This document shows, one piece after another, positions 27,702-34,498 of a DNA stretch of 64,000 nucleotides (position 1 is its first letter; each line of letters starts with the position of its first letter). The notes below the pieces were generated by a model. The model was not told the DNA's origin, did not search any database, and worked only from the letters and a program-made list of their open reading frames with translations. Source of the stretch: Paludibacteraceae bacterium. GTDB lineage: Bacteria > Bacteroidota > Bacteroidia > Bacteroidales > Paludibacteraceae. The position numbers were made by a program, and so were the translations under genes. Location of the stretch: assembly GCA_024401435.1 (NCBI GenBank), contig JAKSLB010000003.1, positions 144,977 through 208,976 of the forward strand, read 5' to 3'.

Positions 27702-29090
27702 ATGAAGAATTTATTTTTCACCTTATTAGCTATTGGCACAATGTTTAATTCCATAGACGGATTTTGTCGCCAAACAACGAATTTTACGGAAACAAAAAAT
27801 GTAGGGACACAAGAGTTAATCTCTAAATACAAAGACGGAAAAGTTCTTTTTGTCAGACACGATAGTACCTTCATCGCTGAATTAGATGATGAGGGACAAC
27901 TACAAAACATCACCTACACAACCGATTTGAAAAAAATCGAACATGATGGTCAGGTCTCTTATGGATCAAAATCAGGAGCTCTCTACTATACCCAATCTGG
28001 CAAACTATTTACTGCCAGACAGAAGAAAAACGGGCAATGGGTAGAAGACAAATACATTGAAATACCAGGATTTGATATCAAACGTGACAAATACAAAGGT
28101 TCTGTTTTAGCATACGCCAATTGGAGATACCTTCCTAACGATTCCATCGTCATTCTCAATCCTGCCGTTAATGACGACGAGACTGTAATGTACTTTGCCA
28201 CCAACAACAAAAGTAAAAATGGACTTGATATTTGGAAGGTGGATAAGATTGCTAACGATATGTGGGGAAATCCACAAAAACTCGGTGCGAATATCAACTC
28301 AAACAGTAACGAAGACTACCCATTCGTAAGAGAGGATGGTAGCATCACCTTCGCTTCAGACAGGAAAGTGAACAAGACAGTTCCTGATAGTGGCAAATAC
28401 AATGTGTACGTCATCAATCCAAAGAATGAAAAGACTCCTCAACTACTATCTATTACTCCGAAAGTTAAGAAAGAAGAGCCTAAAGAAGATAAAACATTAG
28501 CTGAATCCATTCAAAAAATTGAAGAAACGATTGCCAACAATCAAGTGGTAGCACAAGAGACGAAAGAGCCCGAGCAGACCACTGTGCAACCCGAAGAAAA
28601 GAAAAGCGAGGATCTCAATAGTAAAATTGAAAATGCTTTGAATCAACGTAATTCAACAAGTACTGATAAGAAGATGGAAGTAAGTGCACTGAACAAAACA
28701 CTGGAAGCTCATCCAGACACAGTAATCCAAGTCTCTAAAAATGTACTTGCCACACACGAAATGCGTATTTTCTATTTCGAATTTGACAAAGGTATTCCTA
28801 ATGGAACATACAAAGAAGATTTGGAAATCGTATTGGATTTTATCAATGCATACCCTAACAGTCAATTCCTTTTAGTCGGTCACACAGATGAACGAGGAAC
28901 ATTTGAATACAATGACAAACTCTCTATGAAACGTGCCGAATGGGTTTATTTCAACCTACTACTCAGAGGCGTTAAAGTAGACCGTTTGAAGATGCGAGGA
29001 GACGGAGAGTATCATCCGATTATCAAAAATGCAAAGACGGAGGAAGATCACCAGAAAAACCGCCGTGTAGAAATTTACAAATTGAATTAA
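27702..29090 (+). CDS. OmpA-family protein with PD40-like repeats, T9SS-associated
   Basis: 462 residues with a signal peptide (1-22). The middle (about 60-250) has WD40-like/PD40 strands such as DETVMYFATNNK-x-GLDIWKV and EDGSITFASDR, indicating a beta-propeller. A Lys/Glu/Pro-rich linker (about 255-345) leads to a C-terminal OmpA peptidoglycan-binding domain (LVGHTDERGTFEYNDKLSMKRA and NRRVEI). This layout resembles PorE/SprE-like anchors that tie T9SS parts to the cell wall. It lies 18 bp after the type B substrate and 14 bp before the PorP/SprF gene, so the three form one operon. Confidence 0.9.
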   Translation: MKNLFFTLLAIGTMFNSIDGFCRQTTNFTETKNVGTQELISKYKDGKVLFVRHDSTFIAELDDEGQLQNITYTTDLKKIEHDGQVSYGSKSGALYYTQSGKLFTARQKKNGQWVEDKYIEIPGFDIKRDKYKGSVLAYANWRYLPNDSIVILNPAVNDDETVMYFATNNKSKNGLDIWKVDKIANDMWGNPQKLGANINSNSNEDYPFVREDGSITFASDRKVNKTVPDSGKYNVYVINPKNEKTPQLLSITPKVKKEEPKEDKTLAESIQKIEETIANNQVVAQETKEPEQTTVQPEEKKSEDLNSKIENALNQRNSTSTDKKMEVSALNKTLEAHPDTVIQVSKNVLATHEMRIFYFEFDKGIPNGTYKEDLEIVLDFINAYPNSQFLLVGHTDERGTFEYNDKLSMKRAEWVYFNLLLRGVKVDRLKMRGDGEYHPIIKNAKTEEDHQKNRRVEIYKLN

Positions 29091-29104
29091 GTTTTGATTA
29101 GAGT

Positions 29105-30025
29105 ATGATTAGTACAATGAAAAATAAGAACGTTTTCAAACTATTAGCAGTTCTTTGCTGCACATTCTTGTGTGTCTGTACAACAGAAGCACAACAAGAC
29201 ATAATGCTTTCACAACAATTGTTTTCTCGTATCAATGTGAATCCCGCAGGAACAGGTAACAATGATAAGTTTGATGTCTTCCTTTTAGGTAGATTTCAGT
29301 GGGTAGGAGTTGACAATGGTCCGAAAGTCGGATTACTAAACTTCACTGGATATAGTGAAAAACTCAAATCAAGTATTGGTCTCACCGTTTTACACGATCA
29401 TTTAGGTGTAGGTCACAGTACGACCAATGCACAAGTGGTTTACTCTTATCACTTAGATATCACAGAGAAATACATTCTTTCATTAGGATTATCAGGAGGT
29501 GTGAACTTCGGATATTTCAATCCGCAAGACAACATTATGAGAGACGAAAGCGAATATAGTGATCCGGACACATACGTACAAGAGAAGACAACAGAAGTAA
29601 AACCAGACCTGAACTTCGGTTTTGAGTTTACCTCCAAGCATTGGATGGTAGGTGCATCTTGCACACACCTACTGAATGATAGCTCAACCACTTTCAAAGC
29701 TGGTCGACACATCTATGTATATGGAAGAGGATTTATTCCTGTTTCAGATCATTTCGACATAGCCCCTGCCCTATCTTATATGCACAAAAACAAAGTGAAT
29801 GTTTTGGAAATTAATGCAATGGCATTCTACAATCGATTCATCTGGGGCGGTGTGACATGGAAACCAGATTTAAGCAAACCAACCGAAATGTCTATGTTGG
29901 CAATTACCGCAGGATTTGAATGGAACGATATGTTCCGTATCGGTTACACCTACAATCTCAACTTAGGTAAGTACAACAATCTACCATCCAATACGCACGA
30001 TATTCTGTTATCAATACAATTTTAA
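29105..30025 (+). CDS. PorP/SprF family T9SS outer-membrane protein
   Basis: 306 residues with a signal peptide ending TTEAQQ. The mature protein begins DIMLSQQLFSRINVNPAGTG, the typical opening of the PorP/SprF family of outer-membrane beta-barrels that capture type B T9SS substrates. The C-terminus ends in an aromatic residue (LLSIQF), as for an outer-membrane barrel. A second ATG at 29117 (MKNKNVF) would give an equally good signal peptide. It is last in the operon; a strong terminator follows at 30031. Partner of the giant substrate encoded at 23073-27683 by family precedent. Confidence 0.92.
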   Translation: MISTMKNKNVFKLLAVLCCTFLCVCTTEAQQDIMLSQQLFSRINVNPAGTGNNDKFDVFLLGRFQWVGVDNGPKVGLLNFTGYSEKLKSSIGLTVLHDHLGVGHSTTNAQVVYSYHLDITEKYILSLGLSGGVNFGYFNPQDNIMRDESEYSDPDTYVQEKTTEVKPDLNFGFEFTSKHWMVGASCTHLLNDSSTTFKAGRHIYVYGRGFIPVSDHFDIAPALSYMHKNKVNVLEINAMAFYNRFIWGGVTWKPDLSKPTEMSMLAITAGFEWNDMFRIGYTYNLNLGKYNNLPSNTHDILLSIQF

Positions 30026-30030
30026 ATCAT

Positions 30031-30066
30031 TATGGGGGAGTCAATGTTACTCCCCCATATTTTTTA
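30031..30066 (+). terminator. Intrinsic terminator after the T9SS operon
   Basis: Perfect 11-bp stem (tatgggggagt at 30031-30041 with its complement at 30049-30059), 7-nt loop, then a run of T to 30066. Confidence 0.93.
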
Positions 30067-30124
30067 GGGTGGGTTGTATAAACGACACAAGTTCTATAAA
30101 TTTAAAATTTGATTTTTTAAACAT

Positions 30125-30148
30125 CGGGGAATTTATTGAAATTCCCTG
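30125..30148. repeat. Small hairpin repeat, ggggaatt type
   Basis: GGGAATTT (30127-30134) pairs with AAATTCCC (30139-30146) around a 4-nt loop, extended by a G-T and a C-G pair. Related sequences recur at 38487-38503, 38665-38685 and about 45630-45649, always between genes. Confidence 0.6.
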
Positions 30149-30189
30149 ATAATTATCATTGTTTCCAAAACACAAGACAATCCTCCGTT

Positions 30190-30350
30190 CAAAATATGCA
30201 ACCCCACTGGGGTTGTGTAACATCATGTCACAAATTGGTGCTATTGATATGGAACCCCGCTGGGGTTCAAGGACACATCACGATAACAACATTGGGCGGG
30301 GTATTGTAGAGACGCAACATATTGCGTCTCTACAATACGTACGGATTTTC
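30190..30350 (+). repeat. Palindromic repeat element, left half
   Basis: Contains a caacccc-x3-ggggttg palindrome (30199-30215), a gaacccc-x3-ggggttc palindrome (30252-30268), the conserved segment acatcacgataacaaca (from about 30273) and a perfect 17-bp hairpin (30301-30317 with 30322-30338, loop cata). Order and spacing match the first half of the larger element at 37840-38330. The second half appears at 31010 on the far side of the toxin-antitoxin genes. The 17-bp hairpin may also stop transcription coming from the toxin gene. Confidence 0.75.
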
Positions 30351-30355
30351 AAGAT

Positions 30356-30631
30356 TTACTTGTCTTTGTAATGACCTTCTATTTGAATCACCAACACATA
30401 CACAGCATCGTCATTGATTCGGTATATGATTCTGTCATTCGCTGTTATGCGACGAGAATACACGACACCCTCACCACCAATTAAAGGTTCAGGATGACCC
30501 AATCCATTGCGTGGATCTTCCGAAATAGATTGGATAACTTTGACTAATTTCTTAAAATTAGCTGCATTTGATTTCTTCCATTTCTTGATGATTCGTTGCA
30601 CAGTCTCATCAAATTTGACCTCATACACCAT
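30356..30631 (-). CDS. yoeB: YoeB-type mRNA interferase toxin
   Basis: 91 residues from the ATG at 30631 (a GTG one codon upstream is also in frame). Similar in length and pattern to Txe/YoeB: VKFDETVQRIIKKW near the start, DPRNGLGHPEPL, YSRRITANDRIIYRI and the C-terminal GHYKDK carrying the catalytic His-Tyr of the family. YoeB cleaves mRNA at the ribosomal A site and is neutralised by YefM. The start overlaps the antitoxin stop by 1 bp (TGATG), the usual coupling for this pair. Confidence 0.95.
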   Translation of the reverse strand: MVYEVKFDETVQRIIKKWKKSNAANFKKLVKVIQSISEDPRNGLGHPEPLIGGEGVVYSRRITANDRIIYRINDDAVYVLVIQIEGHYKDK

Positions 30632-30882
30632 CACAGAGAATTTAAGAACGACTTGATTTCATCTGCATTCTTACATGTGACACAACGATCTTCCCGACAA
30701 GCCTTTTCCGCTTCTTCTATTCTTTTTTGAAGTTCTGGAGTCACAATCATGTCTTCCTCTCCAACACTAACGAGTGCAAACAACTGGTTCCTACGTCTAA
30801 TTAAGACCCGCTCTCCATTATATGCTCTCGTGAACGAATCTGCAAGATTTTTACGATAATCTCTAACTGTCAATATTCTCAT
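30631..30882 (-). CDS. yefM: YefM/Phd-type antitoxin
   Basis: 83 residues. The N-terminal DNA-binding part (MRILTVRDYRKNLADSFTRA, then VLIRRRNQLFALV) has the Phd/YefM fold, and the acidic helical C-terminus (about 45-83) should wrap YoeB. It comes first in the operon, as expected, and directly upstream carries the paired TGTACA operator used by YefM-YoeB autorepression. Two cysteines in the C-terminal part (CREDRCVTC) are unusual for the family. Confidence 0.93.
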   Translation of the reverse strand: MRILTVRDYRKNLADSFTRAYNGERVLIRRRNQLFALVSVGEEDMIVTPELQKRIEEAEKACREDRCVTCKNADEIKSFLNSL

Positions 30883-30904
30883 AAGCTTTGTTTTTATTTT
30901 TCTG

Positions 30905-30937
30905 CAAATATAGAAAATATGTACAAAAAAGTGTACA
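30905..30937 (-). promoter_or_regulatory. Promoter and paired TGTACA operator of yefM-yoeB
   Basis: Two palindromic TGTACA hexamers at 30920-30925 and 30932-30937 have centres exactly 12 bp apart. This is the core motif and spacing described for the E. coli yefM-yoeB operator. A minus-strand TATATTTG box (30905-30912) lies between the operator and the antitoxin ATG, so bound repressor would cover the upstream promoter region. Confidence 0.82.
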
Positions 30938-31009
30938 CATTAAAAATATTGTTATTATCTGGATGTGCCTCTCTCCATTTTTCATTATTGGTGATGGCGA
31001 TTTTTTTGC

Positions 31010-31050
31010 GTATGCAGACCCCCGGAGGGGTTCCATATCTGTAGATGAAT
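31010..31050 (+). repeat. Palindromic repeat element, right-half remnant
   Basis: tatgcagacccccggaggggttcc followed by at-ctgtagatgaat matches the second gaacccc palindrome of the element at 38176-38216 in the same orientation. Similarity stops after gtagatgaat, and the outer caacccc palindrome is missing. The controller gene of the restriction system starts about 60 bp later. Confidence 0.7.
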
Positions 31051-31108
31051 GCAATTTTGATGATTATTGTCCGTTGTACGATTGTCATCGTGTTAAGAAT
31101 TTTGTAAA

Positions 31109-31330
31109 ATGGAAATTAAACAAAAATTTGGATTGGTTGTCAGAGAGTTACGCACACAAAAAGGTGTATCACAAGAACGATTGGCTCTTGATGCTGACAT
31201 TGATAGAACCTATGTTGGGCATATAGAGAAAGGAGCTCGCAATGTGTCGATAGAAATTGCAGAAAAACTTGCGGTATATTTTCAAATGCCTATTAGCGAA
31301 CTGTTTAGAATGGTAGAAGAGAAGAAATAA
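31109..31330 (+). CDS. XRE-type controller protein of the restriction-modification system
   Basis: 73 residues, a single helix-turn-helix domain (GVSQERLALDADIDRTYVGHIEKG) of the length and type of C proteins that time endonuclease expression in type II systems. It ends 1 bp before the endonuclease gene, so the two are one operon. I do not see a clear symmetric C-box upstream. Role as controller is inferred from size, fold and position. Confidence 0.88.
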   Translation: MEIKQKFGLVVRELRTQKGVSQERLALDADIDRTYVGHIEKGARNVSIEIAEKLAVYFQMPISELFRMVEEKK

Positions 31331-31331
31331 C

Positions 31332-32420
31332 ATGGAAAAGACATTTAATATTCCACCAAAGAATCCTCGTGATATAATGAGTGCCAATGATTTAGCACTT
31401 TGTTTGAAAAATCTAATTGGCAAATCGGTAAAAATAACAGGAAAACCACGAACCGATGGATCAACGATAAGAAAATTAGTTACGGATTGCCTATCGGTTT
31501 ATAGCACTTGCGAAGCCGCCAAAGAAACTGACTATGAAACAATTCCACCTCGTGGGAAAGGGATACCACGACTTTTGCTTGAATTGGTTGACACATACAT
31601 TATAACAAGTGGTGCGAACTACAATTTGCAAGTTTGGAATCGTTTTCCGAACAGCAAATCAGCCCTCATAGAGTACAAAAATGGTAAAAAAATACGTGCG
31701 TGTGACATTCGTTTAGTTTTTCTGAAAATAGATTTGCAAAAATCTATAATTGAATCAATTATCATTCTTACACCAGCATACATTGAAAAGGAATTCGGTC
31801 AGTTTGGGAAACCAACAATCAAGCACCAAATCATCATTTCCGAAAAGAAGAGAGAAGAAATCAAAGGTGTTGTTTTATTGGGAACTGACACGAAACGAAT
31901 GTCAGGCATTTGTAGGAAAACATATAAGCAACCAACAGAAAAAATGACTGACTTTCCTGAACAAACGAAACCTTTCTGTATAGATTTACTATCAAAATTG
32001 GTCGCAGAAAAACTTTTGGGAACGAAATTACAGTCCGCTGACACGAAAAACAGAGGACAAATTTTAGAAAGAAAAGCAATGTCATTGTTAGGATATAAAA
32101 GCAATTTAGTAGGCGGCTACCCCGATGTTCCAAATCAATTTCTTGAAGTGAAGGTTCAAGATTCACCTACTATAGATTTAGGAAAGTATTCACCTGAATT
32201 TGAAGAAGTTATACATTCAAACATAACAACAAAGGATGTTCGTTACTTGATTGCTCTAACAAATTATAAAACACATATGATAGAGAGTGTCGTTTTGGTA
32301 TCAGGCAAAGAGTTAGGCGATATTTTTTCTTTTGTTAGTGATACAAGTTTCAAATGTCAACGTTCCATACCTATGTCTTTCTTTGATAAATACAAAAAGA
32401 GATGCGTGTTTAATCCGTAA
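31332..32420 (+). CDS. Type II restriction endonuclease, PD-(D/E)xK type
   Basis: 362 residues, soluble. About residues 255-275 hold the likely catalytic core GGYPDVPNQFLEVKVQDS: Pro-Asp, a spacer, then Glu-Val-Lys, the PD-(D/E)xK nuclease motif. The preceding NRGQILERKAMSLLGY supplies a helix with a conserved-type Glu. It is coupled to the controller gene and convergent with the methyltransferase gene (11-bp overlap of the 3' ends). No specificity can be assigned from the sequence. The call rests on motif plus context. Confidence 0.87.
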   Translation: MEKTFNIPPKNPRDIMSANDLALCLKNLIGKSVKITGKPRTDGSTIRKLVTDCLSVYSTCEAAKETDYETIPPRGKGIPRLLLELVDTYIITSGANYNLQVWNRFPNSKSALIEYKNGKKIRACDIRLVFLKIDLQKSIIESIIILTPAYIEKEFGQFGKPTIKHQIIISEKKREEIKGVVLLGTDTKRMSGICRKTYKQPTEKMTDFPEQTKPFCIDLLSKLVAEKLLGTKLQSADTKNRGQILERKAMSLLGYKSNLVGGYPDVPNQFLEVKVQDSPTIDLGKYSPEFEEVIHSNITTKDVRYLIALTNYKTHMIESVVLVSGKELGDIFSFVSDTSFKCQRSIPMSFFDKYKKRCVFNP

Positions 32421-34080
32421 CACCAAAAGCAAGACGAACGTTCTCATTCAGTTTCTGAATTAAAGCAGAACAACAATTTACATCTTTTGCAGCATTTAAA
32501 TCCTCAACTATTCTAATTATGTTCTTTGAATAATCACTGTTCGGGTTTGGAATAGGATATTTTTCAACATATTGACTCAAATATCGTCTTCTACCAGAGT
32601 ACAATTTATTATTGAAACATAAATCGTGATATGTACTCATTAACTCTGAATTTGCGATACCTTGAATGAGTAATAATAAGTCTTTTTCTGTATCATTTTT
32701 GGCCTCAATCCAATAACAATTCCCGTTTACTATTGCGCCGCTTTCATCGTATGCGAATTGTGCTTCAACACTAATGTCAGGAAACACAATTTTAGGGAAT
32801 TTCCACAAAGCAGGATTTTGAGGCACCCACATTTCGTACCATTTACGACCTGCAGAAATCAAATACGAACGTCCTTCCAATTGTTCTTTGTGTTTGAGCA
32901 GATATTCTTTTGTTATAGGATACTTGTCAATATCATAGACACACCTACTTCCACCCTTATCATAATGCGGATATAGCACTTTCATAAGAGAGGAAGAATC
33001 GCAACTCCATCGTTGAATATTCTCGCGAGAAATCATTGGTTTGAACAACTCTTGTTCGGATGAAACATCGCCATTCAAGTTTGGATTCAAGAATACATTA
33101 TCAGCACAAGATTTTATTCCAACTCTCACTTTGAATTTGTCGCAAATATGGCAGTATGTATTTTTGTGAATAACATCAATGAATTTACTTTCTGTTTCCT
33201 TGGTCATTTTCCACACATCAGTTTTATTTGACGAATAAGTAAGAATTCCTGTCGTATAATCAAACACTTTTCCCCCAACCCAATATATGCCTGTCGTATT
33301 GTTTGATAAAATATCATAAACAGAACTAACCATATTTGTCGCTTTTTTTGATGAATTGTGAATTTCATATATTTTCACAAATTTGCATGTTGACTGCAAT
33401 TGGGTTTTAGATGTTTTTTTTCTGCCAATTAAAATTGCAGGCAGTACTGCCGCATCAAACAATTGACTATCACCTAAATCTATAACCTCCAAAATATCAT
33501 AGTTGTCAAGAAGAAATTTTCGAATATCAGAGCCACTTTTGGTTGTCAAATATCGATTGGATGTAATTACGCCTAAAATTCCTCCTTTTTTGAGAACGTT
33601 AGTCATCCCTATCAAAAATGGATAATATAAATCCACTTTGCCAGTCAAATTGAAATTTTTTGCTATTTGCCTCGATTTCTCACGTCCTAAATTTTGGGTT
33701 CGCACATACGGTGGATTGGCTATAATAATATCTGCATATTCGGAAAGAGAATTACTTGAGAACAAATTATTTTGTTTATTTGATATTTCAAGAAAATCCT
33801 CATTTCCAATTTCATAATTGCTAATTCCAATTTCTTCTAAATTCTTTTTAGTTTGAGTGACATACTCTTTGTTTGTATCAAAGCCAATTAGTTTTTCAAC
33901 ATTCGAACCTGTTTGTTCTGCAATAGAAATAAGAAGTGAACCATCACCACAAGCAGGGTCAAGAACGATTTTGTTTGACAAATCGCCATAATAATCTATC
34001 AATTTATTTGACAGGTAGTTGGCTAATTTAGATGGTGTAAATGTTGCACCCGTTTTTTTTATTATGGAAATGTCTTTCAT
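32410..34080 (-). CDS. Adenine-N6 DNA methyltransferase of a type II system
   Basis: 556 residues from the ATG at 34080 (an upstream in-frame TTG at 34092 is less likely). Motif X/I region TGATFTP then VLDPACGDGSLL (40-50) binds SAM, and ANPPYVRTQ (N122-Y125) is the catalytic NPPY motif. This order is that of the gamma class TaqI/Eco57I-like N6-adenine enzymes. The C-terminal half would be the target-recognition domain (WKFPKIVFPDISV, YLSQYVEKYPIP). It should modify the site cut by the neighbouring endonuclease. Confidence 0.93.
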   Translation of the reverse strand: MKDISIIKKTGATFTPSKLANYLSNKLIDYYGDLSNKIVLDPACGDGSLLISIAEQTGSNVEKLIGFDTNKEYVTQTKKNLEEIGISNYEIGNEDFLEISNKQNNLFSSNSLSEYADIIIANPPYVRTQNLGREKSRQIAKNFNLTGKVDLYYPFLIGMTNVLKKGGILGVITSNRYLTTKSGSDIRKFLLDNYDILEVIDLGDSQLFDAAVLPAILIGRKKTSKTQLQSTCKFVKIYEIHNSSKKATNMVSSVYDILSNNTTGIYWVGGKVFDYTTGILTYSSNKTDVWKMTKETESKFIDVIHKNTYCHICDKFKVRVGIKSCADNVFLNPNLNGDVSSEQELFKPMISRENIQRWSCDSSSLMKVLYPHYDKGGSRCVYDIDKYPITKEYLLKHKEQLEGRSYLISAGRKWYEMWVPQNPALWKFPKIVFPDISVEAQFAYDESGAIVNGNCYWIEAKNDTEKDLLLLIQGIANSELMSTYHDLCFNNKLYSGRRRYLSQYVEKYPIPNPNSDYSKNIIRIVEDLNAAKDVNCCSALIQKLNENVRLAFGVTD

Positions 34081-34092
34081 CTTTTTATACAA

Positions 34093-34498
34093 AATTTATT
34101 TCATTTTACAAAAATATGAAATTTGATCTACCAATAGGAGGATATATCATGTTAAGTTTTATATTTTACTGAAAAAGTTGACTCACAACAAGAGTTTACA
34201 ATGTATCAGTTAAGTCAGGAAAACAACAAATGAACTTCAATGAAGTAATCAGACTTCATAACGAGGAAGACTATGAAGAAGACAGGATCTCTCGTCTTTT
34301 ACCACCATAGTATCAAGATGGATTGTTATCCCTGCAAAGGAGGAAAGGAATATTTTCGGAGTAAAAGACACCATGAAAAATGTGTCACCCGTGCTGTGCC
34401 GTCGGGGCTTGGAGAGCCCCCACATCACAGCACGCGCGACACTCACACCAAAAGAATATGGGGTTGCGTCCCTTTTAGGGGTTGAGTGGGCAAGGATG
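34093..34498. other. Intergenic region between methyltransferase and FISUMP gene
   Basis: 406 bp. Its first half is AT-rich, with two very short overlapping frames (34201-34233, 34230-34310) that I do not call genes. The second half is more GC-rich and contains a long imperfect hairpin described separately. Confidence 0.5.
34382..34442 (-). terminator. Long GC-rich hairpin downstream of the FISUMP gene
   Basis: Nested arms: gtgtc (34382-34386) with gacac (34438-34442), cgtgctgtg (34390-34398) with cacagcacg (34426-34434), and ggggct (34404-34409) with agcccc (34415-34420). It lies about 60 bp past the FISUMP stop codon, and the minus strand reads ATTTTTC after it, so a terminator is possible. 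A structured RNA or mobile-element remnant is not excluded. Confidence 0.5.

Noticed and set aside
30888-31226. 112-codon plus-strand frame before the controller gene
   Set aside because: It runs through the operator and the repeat remnant and overlaps the controller gene in another frame; no support for translation.
34201-34310. Two short overlapping frames (10 and 26 codons) after the methyltransferase
   Set aside because: Too short, no homology recognised and no promoter; could be a remnant but cannot be supported.
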